DNA of 64,000 nucleotides, from assembly GCF_026914265.1 (NCBI RefSeq), contig NC_069135.1, positions 36,093,756-36,157,755 on the forward strand, written 5' to 3'. Source of the DNA: Mya arenaria (lineage: Eukaryota; Mollusca; Bivalvia; Myida; Myidae). Numbering within the stretch: position 1 is the stretch's first letter; each line of letters opens with the position of its first letter. The notes under the pieces were generated by a model. It ran no database searches. It was given only the letters and a program-made list of their open reading frames with translations, and was not told where the DNA came from. The position numbers were made by a program, and so were the translations under genes. Below are positions 22,016 to 37,475 of this stretch, piece after piece.

Positions 22016-25000
22016 CTGAAAGTGTTTTACATAGCATGAATCCCTCCAAATGAATTGATAATATATGATTTAATATGTCAAACGTGTAAGTCGCCCTGTG
22101 TGTTTAGTTGATTGCCTATTTTGGATTATTTTTTTTGCCTTAAATCAAGATCAACATATCACTGCTTTCCTCGTCCATGCACGTAGTTTTCATTACACTT
22201 CAATATAAGGGTTTATTTAAATTTGCTATTTATACAGTTTTGCCAACCGTTGAAAAGATATAAACGCACCAAATAACCTTGTACACATTAAATGCTACTG
22301 TTGATATACATGTTCATAAGAATCACAGCCAAACTAAATAAAATCACGTTTATTCCGAATGAAAACTACACGTAGATTTTATTGGAGAGATTTAAGACAA
22401 AAAGATACGTAAATTACGGAACTAACAGTTATATAACAACCTCAGTATATGTTCCAGGCGTCTTTAGAAAGATGTACACCATGTAGATAGGTATGAGCCC
22501 GACCGAGGACAGCGCCATCATAACACCGATGCCATGAGCCCAGCCCGGGTACTTGTAGCTGAGGTAGGTCACAGGCTCAAACTTGACCGTGTAGAAAAGA
22601 AACACGCCCTGAAACATTAGGAAGCAAAGCAGATAGACAGGTCATTCTTTTATACATCTACCATGAAGAAAGTAACAGTTAATGATATTGAAATGTTATG
22701 TCAAAGTAAACACAGTAAAACAAACAAACAAAACTGAGCATTGTTAAAGTAAAATGAAAGAATATACTGCAGGAGTAGTTTAGAGTAATACTGAGCATGC
22801 GAGAGTCACAGCATTTTTCAAAGGTAGCTCCGGATATAGAAAGAAAATCATTGGTTCAATGTAAACATAGCAAATAAAACTGAATATAGTTGATGTAAAA
22901 TAAAAAAAATAAATACCGCAGGAGTAGTTTACTGATTGATACTGAGCATGCGCGAGAGTCATCGCATTTTTCAAAAGTAGCTCAGAAAATATTTAGAAAA
23001 TTATTGTTTCAATGGATAACGTATGTATGCAGGTAGGATTTCATGTTCACCTCGAAATTTGTCGACTGTCAACGCTGCATTAATGCATAGTCTACTTTGA
23101 ATCGTATGTAAAGACATTGCTAGCGTAGCTGCGGTTATTAAAGATGTACGTAAGTGTGGTTCCCTCCTTCCTACTGGCAGACTACCGGACATGTCAAGGA
23201 ATTTATGCACCAAATTTCTTGCGTTTAATTAATATAGCATGGAAAGTCGGAAAACAGGGATATGAGGTATGTAAATGTGTCAGTAAGATTTAAAAAATAT
23301 GTTGATAACGTAGATTATATGATTGTTTTAATATTTTGACCAATCGAGGCTGCATAGAACAACAGCTATCCCGACTTATATCCCAAATTGTATAAAATCT
23401 ATATGGCTATTCCTGTTATTAGAGACATATTGTTCTAAGATATATTCTACATTCAATATAAAACCCCCCACAAAAATTCAAGATTTAAAAAAAACAACAA
23501 AAAAACATGTTTTACTCAGTGCATGCGATTTACTAGTGTATGTCTACTACAAGGCGAGTTCAAAGTCTCATAACTACAAACGTGTAAGTATGAAATTAAT
23601 GAAGCTCCACAAGGGAGTAAAACTGCACCATATTACTAGTATTAATTATTGTAACATTGTTTGGACCTTAACGACCATTTTACTAAAAGTTTGCTAACTG
23701 AAGGATCGCCTAGCTTTTTTTGGTTTTTAGAAGATTTTTATTCAAGGAAAATAATATATACTGGTATAATGCCGTTTGATACCTTATTTGAGTATTTTGT
23801 CATTTAATTTACAAGTACTCATTTTTGATAGAGGCATTGAGAGAAAAGCATTCATTCTTTGATTAAACTTTGTAGCACTGAAGAAAGGATACATTTTCAG
23901 GCAGGAATTTAGAGCATTTGGCATTTTTTCGCAAATGTTTTAAGTAAAATTTAGGAAATGTGTTGTTTTGAAAAAATGTTAAGATGAATTTTGTTTTAAT
24001 TTTCGTTTCTATTTTGCCATAGCATCATGGCACATATTGGAAATACTCACTTTTCTGTCTTTCTACGAATATTTAAGCCATCATTTCTAAATCAATTTAA
24101 CGCAATTGATAAATCAAACTTGAACGTTAACAATCAAGTCAAGAACATGTAGTATCGTTTGTGAAGTACAATAAACAAATAAACACTATTATATTCAATC
24201 ACACACATGAGATCATGACATTGATAATATATATGCTTGTTCCTAAAACCCTTCGTTGGAATATGATTTTGTGTCAATATTTAGACTGAACGAAGAGTTT
24301 TTATCTTTAGAAAATGCTCGATTAATATATTCAATTCATATATATTCAATTCATTGCCAATTTTAATTGGTACGTAATTTAAAATAGTTCGCTACTTGGT
24401 AATCTTCATATTTTACTCACCATAGTAATTCCTGGTGTGCCGATCACCCACGTGAACTTCCAGAATGCGCTTGGGTAATAACCCAACATCGAATGGAGGT
24501 TTTCATAGAAACGGTTTATACCTGAAAACAATAATACAATGGAAACTACAGGGACAAGCCAAGAAGTCGAAAAAATAATAAAGATATAAACCCTGATTAG
24601 AGCCTGGCCCCAATTTCTCGAAACTTCTTAAGTCCCTTATAACAGGATTAAGCTAATCTCACTATTTTTGTTGTTCTATAACATGTGTTATATTTACTTC
24701 TTCAAGAATTTTTAGAAATTATGTAGGAAAAATCTGTATGATTAACAGAATAAACCATTTTTCATTTATCAAAATCCATTTTCAGTATGTTTTTTGGCTA
24801 ATTGAAATAAGCGACTTAAGCCTGTTAAGCTTAAGAAGTTTCGAGAAATTGAGGCCAGATGGCAAGGGTTCTAACGACGATGTGCTAAAGTCACCACCAA
24901 CACAAATACAAACACCACATACAAAGTCATTATTTACTATCAATTTTATTGCGTGCTTTACTCACTGTAGAACTAAGGTCTTTAGCGATACTTATATTGT

Positions 25001-28000
25001 TTTTCATTTCAAATGATAACAAAATTGGCTGAACAGTGTAAAGCCTCATTTTATTTTTAGTTCTTCCAAAATGTACTTAACAAATATCTTTATGTGGAAA
25101 TTTGGTTCCATTCATTTTAGGTAAAATTTGTCTTCCAAAATAGGACTTCGTAAAACGAATGAAAAACGAATAAATAAAGAGTGTTAAAAGACATCTAATT
25201 ATATAATAAAAGAGCTATAGAGACTCATCGGTACTCTTATAATCAAACGCTGTCCCATAAACCGAATTGTTATGGCTTAAACACGGAATAAAACAGATCA
25301 TTTCAAAAGCTAAACATACGGAGCGAATGTGGTAATTTGAGTAAAGAACAACACGAAATAGATGAAGGAAAAATTGCAATAAACTGAATAGTTTTAAGTA
25401 CCGTAGCCCCAAGCGACAGCGATGCACTCAAAGAAGATGAGGAGGAGAAGACAGAGGCCGCTGGCCGCGTAAAAGTCAAACAGCTGGTACATGTACATAC
25501 CACCCTGGAACAGGTTTTAAAATTTAAATCTAACTATAACATGAACTCCATAGTAAATTGTTTCCCTTGCCATGCTTTGTACCTTTTTAGAATAGTCTGC
25601 TTTGTAAAACGTTTTAGTCATCTTATTTATAAGTTGTGTCAACATATCAGCATTCAAATTAATACTGTTTTCTTTCGATTTAACTGTTTTTTCCTATTCC
25701 TTTTAGAATAATCAAAATGGTCATAGAAAGTATATTTGCTAGTTAATGGGATTGCACATACGTCTAAGGCATCCAAAAACTTGTTAAATGTATAATGTAT
25801 AATCTCTATATATAAACATTGTTGGCAAATAATTTATATGCCATAATGGAGTTTTATTATTGGCAAGTTTCCGTTTAGAGAAATTAACAAAAACACATGA
25901 TATGAACGGAAATTTGAAACTCAATCATGAAATGAATAATTGATGTCATGCATTTAATTATATTAGAGACAGCAGCCACACCTCAGTGACGCAGGACAGC
26001 CCCACGATATAAGACATGAAGCAGACGACACCGATAAAGATCTCGCGCCTCTTGGAGAACAGGGACGGGAACTCATCAATCAGAGCAGTGAAGAACCCCT
26101 CCATTGTCACAAACTAAAAAACAACAACAACGAAAAATGGATGGTCATATGCTTGCAATTCTAAAAAGGAAAAATATCACAAACACTTTCACAAAAGCTC
26201 TGTTTTTTGTGCAAATCTGGGGCATTTATTTCAACAGACCGCCCGAGTTAGCACGAAAATCTGGAACTACAAGTTTTTTTCGATACTATGGTGACAAGTC
26301 CTTTTCCTATAAAGATTATCCTCTACAGACAAGAGTCAAACCTGGATTAAGTGGCCACCTATAGGAGAAGGTCAAAGTGGTTGCTTTCGACAGATGGCCA
26401 CTTAATTCAGGTTGGAAATTTCCGCCACGTAATCTTTGTACTGCATTATTCTGTTCAAATTATTTTTTGTAAACTCTTAATTATACTGGGTGAACTGTAA
26501 TTTGTTACCTGACTGTCTAGTCCCAACATGAGGAGCATGAGGAAGAAAAGAACGGACCAGAGGGGCGAGATGGGCAGCTGCACCATTGCGCTCGGGTAAG
26601 CCAGGAAGGTCAGTCCTGGACCTGCAAGTTAAGCCCAGAACATTCAATATCTGTCAAAATTATATATTTCAAACCTATGTATTTTACAACGACTGTGAAA
26701 CAAGTTATTAGAACATTATACGTATTAATCACGCTCGTGGGCAACATGTTATGCGAGAATGTTGTCTTGTGTTAAAGGGGAAACCGGAGTACCCGGAGGA
26801 ACCCCATTTGTTCGGCTTGGTGACCACCAGCCAAACTCACATGCCCCCAGGCCGGGAATCGAACCCAGGTTTTCTAGCTGAGATATGAGTGCGCTAACAA
26901 CTAACAATACTCGTAAAATAATAACATAAAATCTAGACAAAAGTAAACACGAAATAAATAATGATACGCACCAGAAGCGGCAACCTCGCTGACCGGAAGT
27001 CCTTGTTCTCGTGCCATGAATCCGATGACAGAGAATATAACGAACCCGGCAAACAGGCTGGTACAGCTATTCAGAATTGAAATACACACAGCATCTCTGA
27101 AATTTAAAGATCATTACAAAGGTGATAAGTATACAGTAAGTATGTCTAAAATAATTTTATTGTACGATTGTTCAGTCTTTATCTAGGTCAATGAAATCAG
27201 AAACCATTAAACCAATATAAAATAACTGGTAAAATTATATCAACAATATTAAGCCGTCGACCGTGAGTTTTTTTATCAGGGTAGTACAAGCGTGGATTAT
27301 ATTCACGTCCTCGTGGACATTTGCTAGATCATCGGTCGTGTTACAACAAAATAACATATTTTAATGTTTTAAAGGGAGGCAAACGCGAACACGGTTGAGG
27401 AACTTTTGATGGTTATCGATAAACACAACGACTTATTAGCAACGTTGTCATTCACTATTCGACAAAGTAATAAAGCGGCGTATTTGTTTTCTAAAATGTT
27501 GAACAATTAACAACAATTTTGACATCAAGCGTTCGAAGTATTTCTTTACTTTGGAGCATACATTTGTTCGTCTTGCTACGCGTTCTGTTTTAAATATTTT
27601 AACTTGTAAAATCATGAAAAGGAAGCGTATCAATGATTCGTACATACACAAGAGATAATACCTGTAGAAAGTTCATGCTCAGTAAAAGTGTAAAGGTGGG
27701 ATGGAAAAATGAATTGGCAACCCGGTTTCTTATATGAAAGTCATCGTCGGTCGAGTGCTATGTATCTCTAATACAAGCAACGATAATTGATAAGTCCCAC
27801 TAATAATGTGTTCCGCACGTATGATATTTGGACATTATGTCCGGGTGCCAATATTTAATGATTAAACCGTGTGATATTTGAAACGGTCATACCTGTACAC
27901 CAGGTATTAAGGAAATGAGAGAACGACGTACACTTTGAATGTTCAAGAGGTTGGTTAACGGTTCGATTTGTTAGATGATTTGAATTACCTGACATTAACG

Positions 28001-31000
28001 AAAGAGAACAATTTTTTTATGAACATATGGGAGTTTTTGTTGAACGCATTAAATCTGCCAAAAACGGCCGAGTCTTTTGGTGAAGGAAACTCATGAACGG
28101 TTTTCATAAGCACAATATAGGAAGACGTCAATAACCTAAAATTTATGAAAGGGAATGGAAAGTCACAAATCAATTTTAAATGTTTGTGTGGAACTTGTTG
28201 TAGCTACAAGGTCCGGCCATCGATCCAATACCGAGCCCATGGGATGAAAATACTTAGCGAAAATTCATTGGCGATTTTCATTCGCACGATATAAGAAGTT
28301 GTAAATAACCTGACCTTTACGAAAGGGAACAAAACAAAACACTTTGTAATTGTAGATGTTGTTTTGGAAAATGTTGTGGCTACCAAGTGAGACCAGCGAC
28401 CCTAGGTCGAGCCCGTAGGAGAAGAAGACTCATTGGGGATTTTCATTCACACGAAATAGTAAGATGTGAATAACCCGACCGTGACGAAAGGGAACCGAAA
28501 ACCACTATATACTTAAAGAGGATGTTGCGGAACTTGTTGTAGCTACCAACTAAGACCACCAACCCCTAGCCGAGCCCTTAGGAGAATACAATTCATTGAG
28601 GAGTTTCATTCGCACGAAACTAAAAGATGAAAATAACATATATGGAAGGGAAAGGAAAATACAATGAACATGACTCAATGAACATGACTATTGTATATGT
28701 TGGTGTGGAACTTGTTCAAGCTACAAAGAACAACGATCCTTTAGTAGAAGTAAATTCATTGGCGATTTTCATCAGCATTCATTTAGATGTGAATAACCTG
28801 AAATTAACGAAAGGGGACGGAAAAACGCAAGGTAATTGTATATGCTGTTGTGGAAAATGTTGTAGCAACAAAGTACGATCAGTGACACTAGTCCGAGCAC
28901 GTAGGAGAATAAAAAAATATTAGGGATTTTCATTCGCACGAAATCCGACGTGAATAACCTGATCTATGCGAAAGGGAACGGAAAAACACAATGAAATGAT
29001 AAATTTGGGCTCGGAACATGTTGAAACTACCAAGTGCGATCAGCGACCCTAAGCCCAGCCCGTGGGAGAAGAAAATACATTGGGGTTTTTCATTGCACAA
29101 CATATGAAGATGTGAATAACCGGACCTATACGAAAGGGATCGGACCCCCCCCCCCCCCGCCCCCTCTATATACTTGTAGATGTTGTTTCTGAACGTGTTT
29201 TAGCAACCAAGGGCGACCAGCGACCCGAGGCCGAGCCCGTCAGAGAAAAAAAAACTTATTAGGGATTTTCATTCGCACGAAACACGAACCTATACGAAAG
29301 GGATCGGGGAAAAACACTATATACGTGTAGATGTTGTTTCTGAACGTATTGTAGCTACCAAGAGCGACTAGCGACCCAAGGCCGAGCCCGTCGGAGAAGA
29401 AAACATATTGGGGATTTTTATTCGTACGAAATAAGATGTGAATAACCTGATCTATACGAAAGGGGTCGAGAAAAAAACCCACTATATACTTGTAGATGTT
29501 GTTTCTGAACTTGTTGTAGCTACTAAGAGCGACCAGCGACCCTAGGTCGAGCCCGTCAGAGAAGAAATTTCATTGGCGACTTTCATTCGCACGAAATAAG
29601 AAGGTGTGATTCACCTGACATATACGAAATGGAACGGAATAAACTCTATAAATATGTAGATGTTGTTTTGTCCAGAACATGTTGTAACTATTTAGTGCGA
29701 CCATCGACCCTAGGTCGAGCCCGTAAAAAAAAGAAATTTCATTGGCGACTTTTATTCGCTCGAAATAATAAGGTGTGAATGACCTAAAATATACGAGAGG
29801 AAATGGGAAAAACACAATATACTTGTAGATGTTGTTGTGGAACTTGTTGTAGTGCGATCAGCGAACCTAAGCCGAGCCCGTAGGAGGTGATTTTCATTCG
29901 CAAGAAATAAGAAGATGTAAATAAATTGAACTATACGAAAGGGAACGGAAAAAACACTATATACTTGTAGATGTTGTTGTGGAACTTGTTGTAGCTACCA
30001 AGTGCGATCAGCGAACCTAAGCCGAGCCCGTAGGAGAAGAAGATTTGAGTGACCGCGTCGATCCATACCTAAAAGGGAATAACCACAATTTAACTTTAAC
30101 ATCTTATTAATTTTGCAACGATTATAAAATATGTTATAACAACAGGTCCCTAATTACTTTCATGATAATGGTGTTACGCTAGAATGTGGTATCATTCTAA
30201 CCAAGTAAACCGAGTTCATGGTGGACACCCACTTCTCCGGCTTTGTCAAGAAGACTATATTTGAAGGTGGGAATGAACTAGTTGTATAGGTGCTCGCCTC
30301 TAACATATTGAGTCTGTGGGCTCGATCAAATAAGTGGCTACTTAAATTTGCCTTCAAAAAATCGTTCTTTAATGAAAACGAATAAAGGTGAAGTCGCACT
30401 TACAACAATTAATAACGTTTCCAAATAATTTCAGCATTGTTATGTTTATAGAATTATGTTTACTGGTTGTCGGTTACGTAGGGAAAAGTAGGACACGATG
30501 CTCGGTTCTGATCATATAAATCAAAGATAATTAGCCAACACTTACACTTGAGTTCTTGATCTTCTCGAAGTCTGGAAGTAGGTAGAACTTGATGCCGTCC
30601 ATGGCCCCGGGGAGGGTCACACCTCGTATAAGCAGTATTGACATTAGGATGTAGGGAAACACCGCGGTCACGTATACGACCTGTTGGTGGAGAAAACAAT
30701 GAAAGTTATCGTATATCAATCGTGTCAAATGAATCACCATAAGGCTCCGCTTAGGCTGATCCTTTATTGTGGAAGGGTGTCAATGCACTTAAAAGTTAAA
30801 TGCAATGCATATACCATATCCAGGCATGTATCGATATCGTTTTGAATAATTAAAAATTAAAGTAACTACAGTCAAAACCTGTTGTGTCGAACTCCCAGGG
30901 ACCTTGAGCCACGGGGAGTTCGAGCCAAGCGGGAATGCTTACAATTAGTATAAAGAGTTCGGTTCTTTACATCCAGTTCGAGCCAACGAGGTAATCGAGC

Positions 31001-34000
31001 CAAACGAGTTCGAGCCAACGGGTTTCGACTGTATATCTTATAATCGTAACATACAAGTATAGACTTTGGTTTGTCCACTTATTACAACACTTATGTTTTA
31101 TGTGTTCTTAATGTATCTTTGCTTATGTTTGCTTTATCTCTTTCTTAATCAACTTTACATCAGCATCGTTTCCTATTAACTTAGTAGTTGGCATTAATGT
31201 ATCCGCAAATCACCTTTCCTGTCCATTTGATTCCTTTCCAGATACAGAAGTAGCACATGATCCAGACCGCCGCTAGACAAAGTGCGAGCTGCCACCGTAT
31301 AGCGCCCGGCTCGTCTATACCGGACGAAATCTGCAGCACGTAACGTCTGCAACACATGCCACATATCAAGATTATCTGCGTATTATAATGAACTTAACAA
31401 CTGTCAAAATGTGTCTATATATTTCGGACCAGGGGGTTGAAGGGGTGGGATGCAAGCTTATTTACCCTCGCAATTGGGTTATAGCCATTCGGTGAGCACA
31501 TTTCTGACGATATTTTGGGGGTTTCTTTTATGTAACCAATGTATAGATAGAACAATCCTGATTCCTCGGCGGCTTTAACAACTACAGTCAAGCCTGTATT
31601 ACATGTAAGTGGTCACACTGGGGAAAAGGTCGAAGTGGCTGCTTAAAACAGGTGGCCACTTTATCCAGGTTGGACCTTTTTTTGGTAATGACTTGCATCA
31701 GTTACATTCCTGTACAATGACTGTTAATTAGGCCATTTTTTTTCGACAAGCGTATTGCTTCACAAAAGCCATAAAGGGAGTACGAATCCTGCATCCGGAT
31801 GTTATTTAAAGGGAAAAATGGAATTGGTGCGGTAAAATATAGAACGATATGTTCGAAACAATTGTTGACGATGACAACGAATGACCACTGGTACCGGATT
31901 ATTTGAAACTCAAGTAAAAGAAAACCCACACAAAAACCCGTATAATTCCTAACTAAAAACTACGATGCAAAACATGTGAAAAATATTGAAATATTCTTTT
32001 TTCATAAATATTTTATTTGTACTGTCTATAAAGTACAAAGTTATTAGTTGTGAAAAAACAACAATACTATTTTTTCAATACATCCGGTGCAAGAGCGAAT
32101 GACTTGCAATACTTACCTTGGGTCTGTTTTAATAAAGGAATTCGTAACTTCAAATATCTAACATTCTTATGCTAGAACGTCACACCTATCAATATTCATC
32201 TTTAATTCTGAGAGAAGTTCAATTCACTCAAATATAAAATAAAACAACGAAAACACTACGACTTATTTGAAACAGGCCACTAAACCTTAAAACTGATTTG
32301 TATAACGATACATGATCCGTATTTAACGGACTGTGAGCGGACAAGTTATTTAAAAATAACACTTTGGCATAAAATAGTAAATATATTGGGTATTTTGGCC
32401 ATAAAAGACAGGTTTAGGATAAAAAAAAATAATTCTTGTTTGTACAGAAGAGCTGCTCATTGGGCTAGTGTTAGTAAATTATTATTTATCTGAATTTAAA
32501 TGAAGAAAATTGAGTCCTGAATCATGTATCTTGACGCTCTAATGCCTTTCGTTGGCAAGGGAGATCTCAATAACCAAAAATATGAACTTTATGGTCATTG
32601 GTTGTTGCTAGTTCTGTTTACTTGGCGACCTGTTTAAATGTCTGAATGCTAACGACTCTCCCTGTTCCTAACTTCACTACTTACATTCAGAACACCTCGG
32701 CCATTTTTCATCGAAAACAACCTCTGACAATGTCAGAAATCTGTACGTTTCACTATGCTGCAAGTAGATCGCGTAGTAGTTTCAATTAAGCAGTTAAGCT
32801 TAATGACTTTACTCTTTGGAATCATAAGTATTTATGCAATAATACACTTCAATGGCAATCAATTTAGACTTAGTGCGACACAACACACGTTAGAACACTG
32901 CAATTAATTAATCTATTATTTAAAAAAATGCACTACTTCTACTGATGTACCGGCATACATCCGAGGTTGTTTTCGACGGAAAATGGCAAGGAGTTCCGAA
33001 TACACTACTTACTCCCAGAATTCACGGACAGGCGATGTGTACTTGGTGCCATCGTAGTACTGCTTGCAGGAAAACTCACTTACATTTCCATACATTAGCG
33101 ATATATTTGAATAGTCGGTTTTGTTCACCTGAAAGAAGACGCGCATAATGAAACAGAGTTGAAATGAACAGTCTTCTTCATACCTATTTTAGAAATCGGA
33201 CTCAATGCCCTTGCCTCTCGCTGAGAAAGATTTCAAGTGGTGTAACACAATTATTAACAAGAACAATGGCAAATAGAAACTGTGGAGCATGTTTTCTACA
33301 TTTTGTGTACACAGTCAGAAACAACGCCCTTGCAGTTGAGCTGTTTCAGTTGAGCTGTTATGAAATAATTTACAAGTGCAATAACAAAAAGAAAACTGTG
33401 GAGTGTGTTTTCTACGTTTTGTCAAAAATCAGACCCCACACTGCGCTTATGTTGTTCCAGGCCATTTACTTTGCAAATAGGATCTGTGTGGAAAGCATAG
33501 TCATACATGTCAACAAGAGCAAGCCAATATTTGAAACTTAAGTACACACAGAACATGGAGAAATAGTGTTAAAGGGACTAGACACCAGATGATACAGTTG
33601 CAAGAAAAAACAACAACAAAAAATGTAAAAAAAAACCTTACATTAAATTGATATCGTTGTGTAAAACACAATACTCTTACTTACTGGTGTACCCCATCGC
33701 TTTCGCGGTTTTGTGCATTTGAATAAAGGAAAGAATACTCGAAAATTGTCAAAAAGTTACATAAAATTAATATCGTTGTGTACAACACAATACTCTACTT
33801 ACTTTCGCGGTTTTTGTGTATATTTTCCAAATCGAAATTAACTGGGCCACGAAAATCCCAGTAAATTTAAAAATGGGGCCGGTATATGTATCTATACTAA
33901 TCACGTGACGTTCACACACTAAATATAAACACTATAAACTGGGAGACCATTGTGCGCTCTTTTCAAAACTCAACAACACAATATTGTTTTAATTAGAAAA

Positions 34001-35313
34001 TTGGTGTATTATCGGCCTAATACTAGCTTTTTTTGGCAATTCTATGCTTGTTTTGTGGAAATAATGTATTTGCCGATTTTGAGACAATCTGGTGTCTAGC
34101 CCCTTTAACAGTCAGTGTAGTAAAACATTAATAGTTTCAAACCCAAAATACAAAGACCCTGACTTCTCACCATACAGAGGAATGCCTGCTTCCACCACAA
34201 ACGCGTACTAAATACCTGGGCTGGTATTCAATATTGATCTTAACTGGATCTAAGAACGATGTAGCTAATCGGATTATTTGTCAATAGTAACTGACCAATT
34301 GAGTAAATAAAGTCAATGATGCATGACCATAAGATTTACTTCAGTTGAGTATTGAATACCACCACTTAGCCTCTTTCAAAACTTCACAAAAGCGTCTGAT
34401 TGGATTGAAAGCTGCACAGATTGAACGTTTTGACAACTTTTTTATTTTTTGTCTTGGAACGAGCCAATTTTTGAGAAAATCCATGGAAACCAGTTATATA
34501 AGACTGCTGATAAAAAAATCAGATCGCAGATTTTTATATATAAAAACAAAACTTGATATTTTATGCATTTTCTTAAACCGTTAGTAACGGTTTAAGCCAT
34601 AAAACATTAATTTTCGAACGGAAATATGAATAAATACGATACGAGCAATCTTATATCATTGGTGTGCAGATATTTACGCAAAAATTTGCTCTTTCCAAGA
34701 CAAGACAAAAAATAAAAAAGTTGTTAAAATGGCCAATCTGTGAGAGTGCAGCTTTAATAGATCTGCAAACCACTGTAAATACCTCAAACACAAATGTCTT
34801 ATTCGTGCATCGGAAGGGGATATGATCTCGGTCATAGTTGGACATGCACGTCTGGGTGTTCCACCAATTATCGCACGAGGCCCAAGGGAGCGCTGCCCGG
34901 AAGCTCGAAAACAGGTAGAACAGGCCCCAGGCCAGGATCACGATGTAGAATATGTTCAGCCACGCTGCCATCACTGCGGCTGCGTAACCTACGCCTGCAT
35001 CCAAAATATATTACATACATTAGCCTTGTCTTTTTTATTGAAACAATAATTCCGCGAATGGAATAATTCACTTGCTTGGAGCGCCCTCTACTTTGATTGG
35101 GAAATTATTAAACAATAATGCATTAGGTAGGACTGTTGTAAATATTGAGCAATTTGAATTTTAACATTATCATGATAAACGAAACAGTCGAACTTGGCAA
35201 TTTCGTCACGAACAAAATGAATGCTGCAGTTTGGCAAGCAATCAAACTAGAGCAATTTTAAAAGTCTATAATCGTTGCAATTCATTCTCATTCATAATAA
35301 TAACAATAACAAC

Positions 35314-35358
<45 letters not shown>

Positions 35359-37444
35359 TATAATAACAACAACTTTATTTAACGAAGGTTACATACTAAG
35401 TGTACAATCATTACAGACATACTACTTATTTCCAGCATGGCCTTCACACAAAAAGTATTACAAAAACACATATACTAAGTTACATATTAAGCAACATACA
35501 AAACATACAATCACACTATCACTATCATACATTTCTTCGACAAACACAACTTAGTTTAATAAAATGATTATAAATTACAATAAGTTCATACTGTAAGTAA
35601 TGTAGATATATTCGGTAAAACCACATTCAATCAATATATTTTCAACATTTACATATTTGGTAGTACAATGAACTACATGTATTTATTATAATGTGAATTA
35701 AATAAAGTGTCAAGATTTTTTTTCATGTGATAAAATTATTCTGCCAATAAGTAGCCTTTTAATGCATGTTTAAAGGCTGGTAGCTTATCTTGACATTAAA
35801 TGTATGTAGGAAGAGAATTTCAAATTTTCATTGCTTTATAGGCAAATGTAGTTTTGATATAGTTTGTTCTAGGTTTTACAACAAAAATATCCTTGTTTTC
35901 TGAAGAACGCAAGCTATAGTGCTCATTTTTGGCAAATGTTAACAATTCTGTGAAGTACGAAGGAGTCAAACATTTCATGCTTTTGAAAACAAGTAATGAA
36001 AGATGATAATAGCACCTGTCTTCAAAAGATAGCAACCCTGACTGTTTGAATATGTTTCCACAATGGCTAGTTCCCGACTTCATTATTAGCTTAATCGCTC
36101 TTTTCTGAATATTAGTGATTTTTGTGGTATCTGAGGAATGTGTTAGTCCCCAGACACTACAACAGTACTCAATGTTTGACATGATAATTATATGCATTAT
36201 AATACAATAATTTCATCTCATCTGTTAGATGATATGCTATTCTTCTTAGAATTGCCAATTTTGAATTAAACTTATTCACTACAGTCTTAACATGTGTATG
36301 CCATGACAATGTCTGATCAACATGCACCCCGAGGACCTTTTGACATTTCACGTTTTCTACTGACAATCCATCTATTGATAGTTCAAGTTACAATGCATTT
36401 TTGCCTTATAATTAGTACATAGAATCATACATTTGGTTTTTGATGGATGGATTGACATATTATTTGTCTTACACCAACAGTTCACGCTATTAAGACTTTT
36501 TTGTAGATCTGATTGAATGCTCAATATACTTGGACCTATTTTGTATAACGTGGAATCATCTGCATATAAGTCAATACATGAGTTGGAAGAAATTAAAGGC
36601 ATATCATTGATGTATATTAGAAAAAGTAAGGGACCGAGTATTGATCCTTGAGGGAAACCCGACCTAGTTTTCATTTTCTCAGAATTAATGTTGTTCCCTT
36701 TCACAAATTGCATCCTGTTAGTAAGATAGGACCTAAATAACTTCATAGACCTTTCTATGAAGTGATAAAGTTTAAGTTTGTGTAAGAGTATTTCATGGTC
36801 AACTAAGTCAAATGCTTTTCGAAGATAGAGATAAATGGCCCCCACATAATCACCACTGTCTATTCATCAGAGCTTTGATAATGATATTTCTGTGGTGCGC
36901 ATATCATCATCACTCTGGTATACGAGAATGTTGCTATTATGTTTGGTAATTGTTTGCTAAATATAAAGACAGCTGCAAGGATGAAACACAACCGGAGTAA
37001 AATATATGCATGTAATTATTCATATAATCATAGTGACAACAGTTGGAAAAGTTTGTGAATAAGAATTGCTACGTTCAAGGGGAGGACATTTGGTGAATTT
37101 GGTCAGAGCTGACAGTTTTAGAGCAACAACACCACAGTAAATAGTGCGATCTCGGTGTCACTCGAACTTCGTCAGGATAGAACATCTTACGCATGGGACT
37201 TAAAAATGGTCGTTCATATGGGGTTACAACGTTATTTTGTATACCTAAGTTGTGTTCTAATTAAATCAACGCGAGATTATTTAACCAATTATATACGACG
37301 TTAAAATTACTGCATCGGCTGTTTCTGTTTTAATACATATAACATAGAACCTTTCATTAACTAATATTAAAATTATGTTAAAGGCCTAGTTTAAGCTTTC
37401 TATAAGTGAACCCCCCCCCCAAAAAAAAAAAATAATAAAAAAAT

Positions 37445-37475
<31 letters not shown>

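Noticed and set aside
29240-29815. Open frames with [14 protein letters not shown]-like peptides as extra SLC6 exons
   Set aside because: They are half-exon copies without acceptors, many with indels; treated as pseudo-exons unless transcripts show otherwise.
34794-35071. Plus- and minus-strand frames overlapping SLC6 exon 3
   Set aside because: Shadow frames; the transporter frame has TM3 and the conserved Cys pair.
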